DNA of 64,000 bases, taken from Selenomonas sp963528755. Lineage in GTDB: Bacteria; Bacillota; Negativicutes; Selenomonadales; Selenomonadaceae. The stretch is from assembly GCF_963528755.1 (NCBI RefSeq), contig NZ_CAURXA010000004.1, positions 201,855 to 265,854 on the forward strand, in the 5' to 3' direction. Below the pieces are notes generated by a model that had not been told where the DNA came from, did not search any database, and worked only from the letters and a program-made list of their open reading frames with translations. Numbering within the stretch: position 1 is the first letter of the stretch; the number at the start of each line of letters is the position of its first letter. The position numbers were made by a program, and so were the translations under genes. Below, one piece after another: positions 35,315-44,493 of the stretch.

Positions 35315-36592
35315 ATGAAAGGCGTGATTGTTGCTGACGATCTGACAGGGGCGAATGCATCGGGCGTGCTCCTCAAGAAAATTGGACTTAGTGTGAGCAG
35401 TCTCTTTCGCCTGACTGGAGCGACAGAGCACAAGGCGGATGTGCTGGCCTACTCGACGGCGAGCCGCGGATTATCCTCCGAGGAGGCTTTCCGACGTGTC
35501 AGAGAAGCCTTTTTGCAGTTGAAGTCGGGTGGTGAATTTTTCAACAAGCGCATTGATTCGACGCTGCGCGGCAATATCGGAGCGGAGATTGACGGGGCAC
35601 TTTCCGCCTTGGGCGACGACTTTACGGCGATTGTCGTACCCGCTTATCCCGACTCGGGACGCATCGTCGCAAATCGAACGATGCTCGTGAACGGCATGCT
35701 TCTGACAGAGTCGGATGCGGGGCGCGATCCGAAGATGCCCGTTGCATCGGATGATGTTGTAGATCTTGTCGCGCAGCAAACGCGCCACAAGGTGCGATAC
35801 TTTTCGTTGAAAGATTTGGCGCAGGACGTGGATTCGCTTGCCGCTGCCGTCAGAGAAGCGGCGAAGGAGGTGCGCGTTCTCGTCTTTGATGCGGTGCGCA
35901 ATGAAGATGTGCAGAAGATCGCCAAAGCGGTGCTGCAGAGCGGCTGCCGCGTGCTGACGGTCGATCCCGGGCCCTTGACCATGCAGTTTGTGTACGAGAT
36001 GCAGGTGAAGGAAAAGCGCGAACAGAAGGTTTTGCTCGTCATCGGCAGCGTGACGGCGACGACGAAGCGGCAGATTGCCGATTTGCTGCAAAAGAGGCGC
36101 GTATTCTTTGTCGACATGCGCGTGAAGGAGTTTTTCGAGAAGGAGCGGCGTGAGGCGGAAATTCGGCGGGTCGTCAATAAGATCTGTGATGCCGTAGACG
36201 CTGAAGACGTTCTCTTGCTGACGACGACGCCACTTTCTGATGAGGGACATCTCGATCTCAAGGCGACTGCGAAGGCACTCGGTGTCACTCCGGAGGATGT
36301 GTCACGCATCCTTTCCGGCACATTGACCGAGGCTGCGGGCGAGATCTTGGAGAAGAGCGGCAAACTCGAGGGTATTTATTGTTCGGGTGGTGACATCACG
36401 ATTGCTCTCTTGGAGAAGTTGGACGCCGACGGCATCGAGGTGCGTGACGAGGTTCTGCCGCTTGCTGTCTACGGGCGCATTCTTGGCGGTCGCCTGCCGA
36501 AGCTGCGCATTGTGACGAAGGGGGGGATGATCGGCGGCGATGATGCGATCGGGCTTTGCTTGGAAAAAATCGCCAAGGATATTGCCCTTTGA
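35315..36592 (+). CDS. Four-carbon acid sugar kinase (DUF1537/OtnK-DtnK family)
   Basis: 425 residues. The N-terminal substrate domain starts VIVADDLTGANASG and has FNKRIDSTLRGNIGAEIDGA. The C-terminal nucleotide-binding domain has YCSGGDITIALLEKL and VTKGGMIGGDDAIG. This family phosphorylates D-threonate, L-threonate or D-erythronate at O4. The neighbour pdxA2 makes threonate more likely than erythronate. GGAGAAGATAC precedes the ATG. Confidence 0.92.
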   Translation: MKGVIVADDLTGANASGVLLKKIGLSVSSLFRLTGATEHKADVLAYSTASRGLSSEEAFRRVREAFLQLKSGGEFFNKRIDSTLRGNIGAEIDGALSALGDDFTAIVVPAYPDSGRIVANRTMLVNGMLLTESDAGRDPKMPVASDDVVDLVAQQTRHKVRYFSLKDLAQDVDSLAAAVREAAKEVRVLVFDAVRNEDVQKIAKAVLQSGCRVLTVDPGPLTMQFVYEMQVKEKREQKVLLVIGSVTATTKRQIADLLQKRRVFFVDMRVKEFFEKERREAEIRRVVNKICDAVDAEDVLLLTTTPLSDEGHLDLKATAKALGVTPEDVSRILSGTLTEAAGEILEKSGKLEGIYCSGGDITIALLEKLDADGIEVRDEVLPLAVYGRILGGRLPKLRIVTKGGMIGGDDAIGLCLEKIAKDIAL

Positions 36593-36623
36593 TGATTCTT
36601 GAAAGATAAAAGGAGTTGTGCGT

Positions 36624-37637
36624 ATGGAAAAGAATGTGATGGAAAAACCTCTGATCGGTGTGCCTATGGGCGATCCTGCCGGAGTCGGTGCGGAGATCAC
36701 CGTCAAATCTTTGCTCGACAAGAAGGTGACGGATGTTGCGAGGGTCATCGTCGTCGGCGATAAGGGCACGATGGAGCAGGCAATCGGTGTCTGCGGCGTA
36801 GAGGCGCGCATCCATACGGTGGAGGAGCCTGCGGCTGCCGTTGATGAGGCGGGCGTCATCAATCTTATTGATCTCAAAAATGTCGATATGGCGAAGCTGA
36901 AGATGGGCGAAGTCCAAGCGATGTGCGGACAGGCGGCATTTGATTACATCAAGAAGTGCGTGGAGCTGGCGATGGCGCACAAGATTGATGCGATTGCCAC
37001 GACGCCGATCAATAAGGAGTCTCTGCGTGCGGCGAAGATTAACTACATCGGACATACGGAGATTCTTGGCGGACTGTCGAACTCGCGTGATCCGCTGACG
37101 ATGTTCGAGGTTGACGAGATGCGCGTGTTCTTCCTCACGCGTCACATGTCACTGCGTGATGCCTGTGATGCCATCACGAAGGAGCGCGTGCTTGAGTATA
37201 TCCGCCGCTGCACGAAAGCATTGAAGCAGCTCGGCGTCGAGGGGAAGATGGCGGTCGCGGGACTCAATCCGCACTCGGGTGAGCATGGGCTCTTCGGTTG
37301 GGAAGAAGTCAAGGAGATTGCGCCTGCTGTGGAAGAGGCGCAGAAGGAAGGCTATGATGTGGTGGGCCCGATCGGTCCGGACTCCGTCTTTCATCAGGCG
37401 TTGCAGGGACGCTATCAGGCGGTTCTTTCCCTCTATCACGATCAAGGTCATATCGCGACGAAGACGTATGACTTCGAGCGTACGATCGCCGTCACACTCG
37501 ACATGCCGTTCCTGCGCACATCGGTCGATCATGGTACGGCTTTCGACATTGCCGGAAAGGGTATCGTGAGTGCCGTGAGCATGGTGGAGGCGATCCGCCT
37601 CGCAGCAAAATATGCCCCGAATTTCAAGCAAGGCTAA
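36624..37637 (+). CDS. pdxA2: 4-phospho-threonate dehydrogenase (PdxA2)
   Basis: 337 residues, PdxA family. Metal-binding histidines appear in GHTEILGG, VFHQALQGRY and DHGTAFDIAGKG, with IGVPMGDPAGVGAEI at the N-terminus. PdxA2 oxidises 4-phospho-threonate, whose product decarboxylates to dihydroxyacetone phosphate. The DUF1537 kinase upstream and GntP downstream favour this role over vitamin B6 synthesis. The ATG at 36624 is 8 bases from AGGAG. A GTG two codons earlier is less likely. Confidence 0.9.
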   Translation: MEKNVMEKPLIGVPMGDPAGVGAEITVKSLLDKKVTDVARVIVVGDKGTMEQAIGVCGVEARIHTVEEPAAAVDEAGVINLIDLKNVDMAKLKMGEVQAMCGQAAFDYIKKCVELAMAHKIDAIATTPINKESLRAAKINYIGHTEILGGLSNSRDPLTMFEVDEMRVFFLTRHMSLRDACDAITKERVLEYIRRCTKALKQLGVEGKMAVAGLNPHSGEHGLFGWEEVKEIAPAVEEAQKEGYDVVGPIGPDSVFHQALQGRYQAVLSLYHDQGHIATKTYDFERTIAVTLDMPFLRTSVDHGTAFDIAGKGIVSAVSMVEAIRLAAKYAPNFKQG

Positions 37638-37689
37638 GAGGGGCAGCTCCGCAGAAACAACGACTTTATGAACAAGGAGATGAATCCTC

Positions 37690-39054
37690 ATGGCTGCAGA
37701 AACACAAATTCTCATAGGTCTTGGCGTTGGTATTACCTGCTTGATTTTCATGATCATGAAGACCAAGATTCATACATTCTTGGCGCTGATCTTGGCAACC
37801 GTTCTTGTTGGTGTGATCGGCGGCATCGAGTTCAAGCAGATTGTCGCGAGCATCACGAAGGGATTCGGTGGTACGCTTGGGAGCATCGGCATCATCATCG
37901 GCTTTGGCGTCATGATGGGCCAGCTCTTCGAGGTATCGGGTGCGGCAAAGCGCATGGCTCTGTGCTTCCTCAAGCTTTTCGGCAAGGGACGTGAAGAAAT
38001 CGCTATGGCATTGACGGGCTTCCTCGTCTCCATCCCGATTTTCTGTGATTCGGGTTTTGTCATCTTGACACCTCTGGCCAAGGCGATTTCTACAGAAGCG
38101 CGCAAGTCGATCGTATCCATCGGCATCGCTCTCGCCACCGGCCTCGTTATTACACATACGATGGTGCCGCCGACACCGGGGCCTGTGGGAGTCGCAGGCA
38201 TCTTTGAAGTGAGTGTCGGATCCTTGATTCTCTGGGGACTCGTGCTCTCCGTGCCGATGCTCATCGGGCCTTTGCTCTTTGCGAAGTGGGCAGGCGAAAG
38301 GATTTGGCAGATTCCGACAGCGGATGGCGGTTGGACGCGTGACAGATCGTATACGGCATCGAATCAGGGAAGCAGCATCTACGATGACGCGCATCTGCCT
38401 TCGGCCTTCATCTCGTTTGCGCCGATCGTCGTTCCGATCCTTTTGATTCTTATTGGTACAGTGGCGGCTGCCATGGGGATGAAAGGGCAGATCGCCGATG
38501 TCATTCAGTTCTTCGGCACACCAGTTATTGCCGTCGGCATCGGGCTTCTCCTGACGATCTATGGCCTGACGGGAAGTCTCGATAGGAAACGCGTGCTGGA
38601 GGAAATGGAAACTGGTATCAAGTCAGCGGGCATCATCATCCTCATCACAGGCGGCGGCGGTGCTTTCGGCATGTTGATCCGCGACAGCGGCGTCGGCACG
38701 GTTCTGGCTGAGACTATGCTGCAGACGAGCATTCCTGCCATCTTGCTGCCGTTCTTCATCGCGACGATCGTGCGCTTCATCCAAGGCAGCGGCACGGTGG
38801 CGATGATTACGGCGGCCTCGATCACGGCGCCAATTATCGCGAATCTTTCCGTGAACCCTGTCTTCGCGGCTCTCGCCGCCTGTGTGGGCTCGCTTTTCTA
38901 CTCGTATTTCAACGACAGTTTCTTCTGGGTTGTCAACCGTTCCATCGGCATCACCGAAGGCAAAGAGCAGCTTCGCCTCTACTCCGTTGCCAGCACGATT
39001 GCTTGGGCGACAGGCATCGTCGTGCTCTTGATTCTCAACGCGATGTTCGGTTGA
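37690..39054 (+). CDS. GntP family sugar-acid permease
   Basis: 454 residues with about 12 membrane spans, and GntP signatures: IGFGVMMGQLFEVSGAA, HTMVPPTPGPVGVAGIF and RFIQGSGTVAMITAASI. It is an inner-membrane importer of gluconate-like acids, here probably threonate or erythronate. AAGGAGATG precedes the ATG. It is the last gene of the operon. Confidence 0.93.
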   Translation: MAAETQILIGLGVGITCLIFMIMKTKIHTFLALILATVLVGVIGGIEFKQIVASITKGFGGTLGSIGIIIGFGVMMGQLFEVSGAAKRMALCFLKLFGKGREEIAMALTGFLVSIPIFCDSGFVILTPLAKAISTEARKSIVSIGIALATGLVITHTMVPPTPGPVGVAGIFEVSVGSLILWGLVLSVPMLIGPLLFAKWAGERIWQIPTADGGWTRDRSYTASNQGSSIYDDAHLPSAFISFAPIVVPILLILIGTVAAAMGMKGQIADVIQFFGTPVIAVGIGLLLTIYGLTGSLDRKRVLEEMETGIKSAGIIILITGGGGAFGMLIRDSGVGTVLAETMLQTSIPAILLPFFIATIVRFIQGSGTVAMITAASITAPIIANLSVNPVFAALAACVGSLFYSYFNDSFFWVVNRSIGITEGKEQLRLYSVASTIAWATGIVVLLILNAMFG

Positions 39055-39076
39055 TATTTCTGTAGTTTTCATCGAA

Positions 39077-39116
39077 GTCTCCATGCTGCAGTCTATGTGG
39101 CATGGAGACCTTTATT
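39077..39116 (+). terminator. Rho-independent terminator after gntP
   Basis: GTCTCCATG / CATGGAGAC stem, then CTTTATTTT. Confidence 0.85.
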
Positions 39117-39120
39117 TTAG

Positions 39121-39219
39121 CGTGAAATCCCAAGAGATCAAGCTGAAGCGCAGATCGATTGGCTAGGTTTCTGTAACGGCGCACAATGTCCGCAAAGTAG
39201 ACTTTTGCGCGTGTAGTTT
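39121..39219 (+). repeat. Dispersed double-hairpin element, copy B
   Basis: About 99 bp. First arms GTGAAATCC / GGTTTCTG; second hairpin GTCCGC-aaa-GTAGAC; ends GCGCGTGTAGTTTA. No gene follows on this strand. The rest of 39220-39497 has a terminator and nothing else that I recognise. Confidence 0.8.
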
Positions 39220-39287
39220 ACTGATCATATGTGTGGTATGTTGCAGGAGGGCGAAGAAGTTGATGCAGTAGCCGTGGAATAGTCATA

Positions 39288-39321
39288 GAAAAAGCGACCC
39301 TTGGGGAAAGGGTCGCTTTTT
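39288..39321. terminator. Bidirectional terminator-like hairpin
   Basis: AAAAAGCGACCCTT / AAAGGGTCGCTTTTT with a short G loop. A-rich left and T-rich right flanks allow termination in both directions. Confidence 0.8.
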
Positions 39322-39497
39322 GGGAGTGGTCGGGGATTGGGGAAATCCCCTCTGGATAGTGGTTATGGGGTTTGAGAAGGTTTTAGAAAGCACGGATGAA
39401 TCGAGAGCGCCGATGGAACGGACTGCATCGCTATCCGTGATTTCTTTATGGGGAAGTTCTCGGGGCGGTTCAAGATCCCCGCCCCGAGGGAAAGTCC

Positions 39498-40046
39498 TTA
39501 CTTATTGCCGAAGTAGCGGTCAAAGAGACCCTTGAAGCCGCGGCCGTGACGCGCCTCGTCCTTGCACATCTCGTGCACGGTGTCGTGGATGGCGTCGAGG
39601 TTCAGCTGCTTCGCGAGCGTAGCGAGCTCCTTCTTGCCTGCGCAGGCGCCGTGCTCGGCGTCGACGCGCATCTTGAGGTTCTCCTTCGTGCTCGAAGTCA
39701 GAACCTCGCCGAGAAGCTCCGCAAACTTCGCCGCATGCTCGGCTTCCTCGAAAGCGTAGCGCTTGAAGGCCTCGGCAATCTCGGGATAGCCTTCGCGGTC
39801 TGCCTGGCGACTCATCGCGAGGTACATGCCGACCTCGGAACACTCGCCCGTGAAGTTCATGCGCAGGCCTTCGATGACCTTTTCATCCGCACCCTTGGCA
39901 GCGCCGACATGATGCTCGTCCGCAAACTGCATGTCGCCCGTCTGCTCGACGAACTTGGAAGCGGGCGCATGACAGATCGGACACTCTGCCGGAGCCTGGT
40001 CGCCCTCGTGAACATAACCGCAAACCGTGCAAACAAACTTTTTCAT
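39498..40046 (-). CDS. Reverse rubrerythrin (rubredoxin domain first)
   Basis: 182 residues. The N-terminal rubredoxin-like iron site has CTVCGYVH and CPICHAPASKF (residues 6-32). The ferritin-like diiron domain follows, with ExxE/ExxH-type ligands in NFTGECSEVGMYL, FEEAEHAAKF and KDEARHGRGF. The order is opposite to that of classical rubrerythrin. In anaerobes it reduces hydrogen peroxide to water with electrons from NADH via a reductase. GGGAGGTAATG precedes the ATG. It is encoded alone on the minus strand. Confidence 0.94.
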   Translation of the reverse strand: MKKFVCTVCGYVHEGDQAPAECPICHAPASKFVEQTGDMQFADEHHVGAAKGADEKVIEGLRMNFTGECSEVGMYLAMSRQADREGYPEIAEAFKRYAFEEAEHAAKFAELLGEVLTSSTKENLKMRVDAEHGACAGKKELATLAKQLNLDAIHDTVHEMCKDEARHGRGFKGLFDRYFGNK

Positions 40047-40225
40047 TTTACATTACCTCCCAAAATATCGTGGATGTTTTTCTTTTTCTTGGTAGTGGCT
40101 CGCGATTCACTGTGCGGGGTTGTTTCCCTCATGTGCTTGTCGCTTGCTGTGCCCTTATTATAGGCGAAGCGTCCCAAGAAGAAAATATCGAAAAAATGCT
40201 AAATAACAAAGATATAGTCATATAT

Positions 40226-40251
40226 CGTGAAATATCTCCATATATCTCACG
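40226..40251. promoter_or_regulatory. Palindromic operator candidate upstream of reverse rubrerythrin
   Basis: CGTGAAATAT and ATATCTCACG flank CTCCAT, a 26-base near-perfect dyad with TGA/TCA ends as for CRP/FNR-like regulators. It lies in the 399-base AT-rich gap between the rubrerythrin and tsaE genes, which holds no gene. Confidence 0.4.
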
Positions 40252-40327
40252 TTTTTATACTTTTTCAAAATAAATACTAGTGGATAATTATTATTGATAA
40301 AAAGTATCGCTATACTTGCGCGAAGCG

Positions 40328-40357
40328 TTTCAAAAAACGGCAGGCTTGTGGTATGAT
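40328..40357 (+). promoter_or_regulatory. Promoter of the tsaEB-rimI-tsaD operon
   Basis: TTTCAA at 40328-40333, an 18-base spacer and an extended -10, TGG-TATGAT, ending at 40357. Confidence 0.55.
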
Positions 40358-40445
40358 AGGCAGAGAAACGACGGAGAGCTTCGGCAAAAAGCTCAGCGCG
40401 ATAGCTGAGGGACGCGGCGCTCTCCTATGGAAAGGTGTTGCAGTA

Positions 40446-40955
40446 ATGTTTACGGTGGAAACGGCTTCGCCCGAGGAGACGGCAGCGCTCGCCGAGCGCA
40501 TCGGGGCGCTTTGCCCGGCGGGAACGGTCTTCGCGCTCGCGGGCGATCTCGGCGCGGGAAAGACGCTCTTCGTGCAGGGATTGGCGCGCGGCATGGGATT
40601 TTCGGGCGAGGTCACGAGTCCGACGTTCAACTTGATGAACGTATATGAAGGGAAGATGCGCCTTACGCATTTCGACGTCTATCGCCTGGAGTGTGCTGAG
40701 GAGCTTTATGACATTGGCTTCTACGAGTATGCGGACGACTCCGAGGGTGTCGTCGTCGTCGAGTGGTTCGACAAGTTCAGCGAGGAGATGCCCGCGGACT
40801 ATGTGCGCGTGACGATCGAGCGCGTGGCATCTTCGGCGGGGGAGGTCGATTCAGAGGAGGCGGCGGATCGCCGTCGGCTGTGTTTTTCGCTTGTGGGAGT
40901 GCAGCTCAAGGAATTTTTTGAGGAGATGAGGGACGTTGTCGATTCTGGCGATTGA
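40446..40955 (+). CDS. tsaE: tRNA t6A synthesis ATPase TsaE
   Basis: 169 residues. Walker A in AGDLGAGKTLFVQGLA, the switch region TSPTFNLMNVYEG, the HFDVYRL motif and VVVVEWFDKF. TsaE binds and hydrolyses ATP to drive the TsaB-TsaD complex that makes threonylcarbamoyladenosine at tRNA position 37. The ATG at 40446 has AAAGGTG 8 bases upstream. The open frame runs 31 codons further up, through the promoter. It overlaps tsaB by 20 bases. Confidence 0.95.
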   Translation: MFTVETASPEETAALAERIGALCPAGTVFALAGDLGAGKTLFVQGLARGMGFSGEVTSPTFNLMNVYEGKMRLTHFDVYRLECAEELYDIGFYEYADDSEGVVVVEWFDKFSEEMPADYVRVTIERVASSAGEVDSEEAADRRRLCFSLVGVQLKEFFEEMRDVVDSGD

Positions 40956-41661
40956 TACGGCAAGCTCGGTGTCGAGCGTCGCCGTGGCGAGCGAGGGGAA
41001 ACTGCAGGCGGAAGTGACGGTTGAGGCGGGGCGCACGCATTCGGAGACGCTTCTTTCGCATATCGAGGGGGCGCTCTCCTTCGCGGGCGTCGAGCGCTCG
41101 GCGCTCACGGGCGTCGCCGTGAGCATCGGCCCCGGCTCTTTCACGGGGCTTCGCATCGGCCTGGCGACAGCGAAGGCGATCGCTTACGGTCTGGGCATCC
41201 CGCTCGTCGGCGTCTCGACCTTGGCGGCGCTCGCGCTCGCCTTCCCCGTGCCGGACGTTCATACGCTCGTCTTGATGGACGCGCAGAAGGGAAACGCCTA
41301 TGCAGGTCTCTACGAGTGGCGTGCTGGGAGTCTGCACGAGGTGCGTCCCGTGCGCGTCGCGCCGCTTGCCGAGGCGATCAGCGAGGCGGCGGACATGGGA
41401 AAGCCTGTATTGCTGACGGGCGAACTCGCAGTGAAGAAGCGGGCGCGTCTCGGAAATTTGCCCGACAATGTCACGCTCGCGCCCGCGCATCTTCTGACGG
41501 CGCGCGCCTCGCACGTTGCATGGCTCGGTATCGCGCGGCTTGCGGCGGGCGAGTGCGATGATCCCATGACGCTGGAGCCGTTCTACATTCGGCGCTCGGA
41601 GGCGGAGGTGCTTTGGGAGAAGCGCCATGGCAAAGAAAAGACGGAGGGGGCGTCATGCTGA
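40936..41661 (+). CDS. tsaB: tRNA t6A synthesis protein TsaB
   Basis: 241 residues, ASKHA fold without the catalytic metal site of TsaD. ILAIDTASSVSSVAV, GRTHSETLL and VSIGPGSFTGLRIGLATAKA are the family signatures. It scaffolds TsaD and TsaE. The start is TTG at 40936 after GGAGATGAGG, as it gives the usual N-terminus and no ATG fits. Confidence 0.95.
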   Translation: MSILAIDTASSVSSVAVASEGKLQAEVTVEAGRTHSETLLSHIEGALSFAGVERSALTGVAVSIGPGSFTGLRIGLATAKAIAYGLGIPLVGVSTLAALALAFPVPDVHTLVLMDAQKGNAYAGLYEWRAGSLHEVRPVRVAPLAEAISEAADMGKPVLLTGELAVKKRARLGNLPDNVTLAPAHLLTARASHVAWLGIARLAAGECDDPMTLEPFYIRRSEAEVLWEKRHGKEKTEGASC

Positions 41662-42152
41662 CCTTTCGCAAGATGCTGCCCACGGACGCCGCTGCCGTCG
41701 AGAAGGTGGAGCTGGCGTGCTTTTCCATGCCGTGGTCGCGCGAGTCTTTCTGGGAGGAGGCCGCGCAGGAAGCGGCCTACTACCTGTTGGCGCTCGATGA
41801 CGAAGAAATCATCGGTTACGTGGGTGTCTGGCTGCTCGGCGAGGAGGGCCACATCACGAACGTCGCCGTCGCGCCAGAGATGCGCCGGCGCGGCGTCGGC
41901 GCTGCGCTGCTCGCAGAACTCATGCGGATCGCCGTGGGGTGCAGCGTGCGCAGCATGACGCTTGAAGTGCGCCCGTCGAACGAGGCAGCGCTCGCGCTCT
42001 ACAAGAAGTTTGGCTTTCGGAGTGTTGGCAGGCGGCCGCACTACTATACGGACAACGCGGAGGATGCGGAAATTCTCTGGAACACGGACATCGAAGCGAC
42101 GCTCGCCGCACTCGGAGAAGCGCAGGGGAAAGGAGATGAGGCGCATGGATAA
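41655..42152 (+). CDS. rimI: Ribosomal-protein-alanine N-acetyltransferase RimI
   Basis: 165 residues, GNAT fold. VAVAPEMRRRGVGAALL is the acetyl-CoA loop (RxxGxG/A), with LEVRPSNEAALALYKKFGF as motif B. RimI acetylates the N-terminus of ribosomal protein S18. ACGGAGGGGG lies before the ATG at 41655, and it overlaps tsaB by 7 bases. tsaB-rimI-tsaD is a common order. Confidence 0.94.
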   Translation: MLTFRKMLPTDAAAVEKVELACFSMPWSRESFWEEAAQEAAYYLLALDDEEIIGYVGVWLLGEEGHITNVAVAPEMRRRGVGAALLAELMRIAVGCSVRSMTLEVRPSNEAALALYKKFGFRSVGRRPHYYTDNAEDAEILWNTDIEATLAALGEAQGKGDEAHG

Positions 42153-43176
42153 GGACATCTTGACGCTTGCCATCGAGACGAGCTGCGACGAGACGTCCGC
42201 TGCCGTGCTGCGCGGCGGACGCGAAATCTTGTCGAACATCATCGCGACGCAGATCCCCGTGCATCAAAAGTACGGCGGCGTCGTGCCCGAGATTGCGTCG
42301 CGCTGTCATATCGTGAACATCATGCCCGTCATCGACGAGGCGCTCAAGGAGGCGGGCGTTGCCAAGGGGGAGATTGGTCAAGTTGCCGTCACCTACGGGC
42401 CGGGGCTTGTCGGTGCACTGCTCGTCGGTGTCGCCGCCGCCAAGGGGCTTTCCTTCTCGCTCGGCGTGCCGCTCATCGGCGTCAATCATCTAGAAGGCCA
42501 TATCTTTGCGAATTTCTTGAGCTCGCCGGAGCTAAAGCCGCCGTTTGTGGCGCTCGTCGCTTCGGGTGGGCACACGGCGCTCGTCCACGTCAAGGACTAC
42601 AACCATTTCACCTTGCTCGGGCAGACGCGCGACGATGCGGCGGGCGAGGCGTTTGACAAGGTGGCTCGCGTGCTCGGGCTGCCCTATCCGGGCGGCCCCG
42701 AGATCGATCGCCTCGCGAAAGAGGGCGACGCCTCGGCCATCGACTTTCCGCGCGCCTTGGAAGAAGAGGGCAACTACGAGTTCAGTTTCAGCGGCCTGAA
42801 ATCTGCCGTCTTAAACTATCTGAACTCGATGAAACTCAAGAAGATCGAGGTCCATGCCGCCGACGTCGCAGCGTCGTTTCAGAACGCCGTCGTCGAGACG
42901 CTCGTCGAGAAGTCGCTCGCGGCTCTGCGCGAGACGGGGCTGAGGACGCTGGTTTTGGCGGGCGGCGTCGCGGCGAACAGCTCGCTCGAAGGGCGGCTTC
43001 GCCAGGCGGCGGCGGAGAGTGGCGTCGAGTTCCATTATCCGGGGCTTCGGCTCTGCACGGACAATGCGGCGATGATCGGCTGCCGCGCCTACTATCAGGC
43101 TCTGGCGGGCGGCTTCGCAGACTCTCATCTGAACGCCGTGCCGGGGCTTTCGCTGCGCGATGTGGGCGGGGAGTGA
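42145..43176 (+). CDS. tsaD: tRNA t6A threonylcarbamoyltransferase TsaD
   Basis: 343 residues, the catalytic subunit of t6A37 synthesis. LAIETSCDETSAAVL, the metal-binding HxxxH in NHLEGHIFANFL, VALVASGGHTALVHV and LVLAGGVAANSSLEGRL are all present. The ATG at 42145 follows AGGAGATGAG and overlaps rimI by 8 bases. A longer upstream frame is the shadow of rimI. Confidence 0.96.
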   Translation: MDKDILTLAIETSCDETSAAVLRGGREILSNIIATQIPVHQKYGGVVPEIASRCHIVNIMPVIDEALKEAGVAKGEIGQVAVTYGPGLVGALLVGVAAAKGLSFSLGVPLIGVNHLEGHIFANFLSSPELKPPFVALVASGGHTALVHVKDYNHFTLLGQTRDDAAGEAFDKVARVLGLPYPGGPEIDRLAKEGDASAIDFPRALEEEGNYEFSFSGLKSAVLNYLNSMKLKKIEVHAADVAASFQNAVVETLVEKSLAALRETGLRTLVLAGGVAANSSLEGRLRQAAAESGVEFHYPGLRLCTDNAAMIGCRAYYQALAGGFADSHLNAVPGLSLRDVGGE

Positions 43177-43282
43177 AGCATGTTTCCGATGCCCGCTGTG
43201 CGATGGACGAAAGACACCGCAAGAGCGATGATTCCTAGCGTTTCGCTCGGTCATTCTCCAAGAAATGGCAAAATAATTTCAG

Positions 43283-43311
43283 TTGCGCTTTTTGTTTGAA
43301 TCTGCTAGAAT
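43283..43311 (+). promoter_or_regulatory. Promoter for the zinc-ribbon gene
   Basis: TTGCGC at 43283-43288, a 17-base spacer and TAGAAT at 43306-43311. The 231-base gap around it has no gene. Confidence 0.7.
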
Positions 43312-43407
43312 AGGTAGGCAAGCGCAGGTTTGGACATGCCAAGCCGTCGGTGCGTGCAGCGTCCGAGAAGGACGTTTTCACATAATTATCAGCAAGGGAG
43401 ATATTTC

Positions 43408-43695
43408 ATGGAGTTCCAGGACAGGACATTGGTTTGCAAGGATTGTGGCAAGGAGTTCACGTTCACCGCAGGTGAGCAGGAGTTCTACAAGGAGAAAGGG
43501 TTTGAAAATGATCCGGTTCGCTGCCGCGACTGCCGCGGAAAGAGACGCCGCAGCCATGATGGCGACAACGGTGAGCGCACGATGTTCCAGGTGACATGCG
43601 CCGCTTGCGGCAAGGAGACGGAAGTTCCGTTCGAGCCGAAGGATGACCGCCCGGTCTACTGCCGCGATTGCTTCGCTGCCAGAAGAGGCAGGTAA
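43408..43695 (+). CDS. Small double zinc-ribbon protein
   Basis: 95 residues. Two Cys4 clusters: CKDCGKEFTFT with CRDCRGKRR, and CAACGKETEVPF with CRDCFAARR. Short proteins of this form are widespread in Firmicutes and probably bind zinc; their role is unknown, though nucleic acid binding fits the Arg/Lys-rich linkers. AGCAAGGGAG precedes the ATG. Confidence 0.85.
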   Translation: MEFQDRTLVCKDCGKEFTFTAGEQEFYKEKGFENDPVRCRDCRGKRRRSHDGDNGERTMFQVTCAACGKETEVPFEPKDDRPVYCRDCFAARRGR

Positions 43696-43850
43696 GCCAA
43701 GCTTTGCATGCTTTTGCCCGATGGAAGCCTGCGGGATGGTTTCCTTTCTCGGATAAGACGCAAACTTTCGTAGCATAAGGTACAGTCTTCTCTTGTTTTA
43801 TATGCTAAGATGGTAAGGATGGCATATAAAATGGGAGGAGACTGTTTTTT

Positions 43851-44396
43851 ATGAAAGAATGGTGCGTGATTTATTCGTCGCTTACGGGAAATACGAAGCT
43901 TGTCGCCGAAGCGATGGCAGAGGAAGCAGACGCCGACCTCTTCTCGGTGGAGAAAGTGCCGGAAGACCTCTCGGGCTACGAGGCCGTGGCGCTCGGCTAC
44001 TGGCTGCGGCTCGGTGCGCCCGATCCGAAGATGCTCGCGCTCCTGCCAAAGATCGAGGGCAAGGATGTCGTATTTTTCCAGACGCACGGTACAGATCCAG
44101 GCAGCGAGCATGCCGTTACAGCGTTCGCGCGTGCAGGATATGCGCTCGGCGCGGACTGCTATATCGCGGGCACATTCTCCTGCCAGGGCAAGATCAATCC
44201 GAAGATTGTAGAAAAGCGCAAGAAGGAAGCTGCAGCAGAGGATGACCCGCACGCGGGAAAGAAGGCGCAGGCGCGCTGGCAGAGAGCTGCGAGCCACCCC
44301 GATGCTGAGGATCTGCAAAGAGCGCACGATTTCATGCGCGTGATGCTGGAGAAGCGGCTGAAGCGAAAGGCGCGGCTGGAAGCGGGCAAGATGTAA
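43851..44396 (+). CDS. Flavodoxin family protein
   Basis: 181 residues. The FMN phosphate loop is SSLTGNTKLVAEAM, with ALGYWLRLGAPDP and FFQTHGTDPGS as later cofactor contacts. The C-terminal third is charged and helical (KKEAAAEDDPHAGKK) and is not seen in classical flavodoxins. It is probably an electron carrier or FMN-dependent reductase partner. GGGAGGAG precedes the ATG. An ATATGC / GCATAT dyad lies 24-51 bases upstream. Confidence 0.85.
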   Translation: MKEWCVIYSSLTGNTKLVAEAMAEEADADLFSVEKVPEDLSGYEAVALGYWLRLGAPDPKMLALLPKIEGKDVVFFQTHGTDPGSEHAVTAFARAGYALGADCYIAGTFSCQGKINPKIVEKRKKEAAAEDDPHAGKKAQARWQRAASHPDAEDLQRAHDFMRVMLEKRLKRKARLEAGKM

Positions 44397-44410
44397 TATG
44401 GGTGAAGTGC

Positions 44411-44442
44411 AGGGGGAGTGTACATGAACGCTTCCCCTTTTT
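44411..44442 (+). terminator. Terminator after the flavodoxin gene
   Basis: AGGGGGAGTG pairs with CGCTTCCCCTT around an 8-base loop and is followed by TTTTTAC. Confidence 0.6.
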
Positions 44443-44493
44443 ACGTTCTTGTGCTATACTTTCCTTAATAATTTCTTATGGAGGCGGTGGCTG

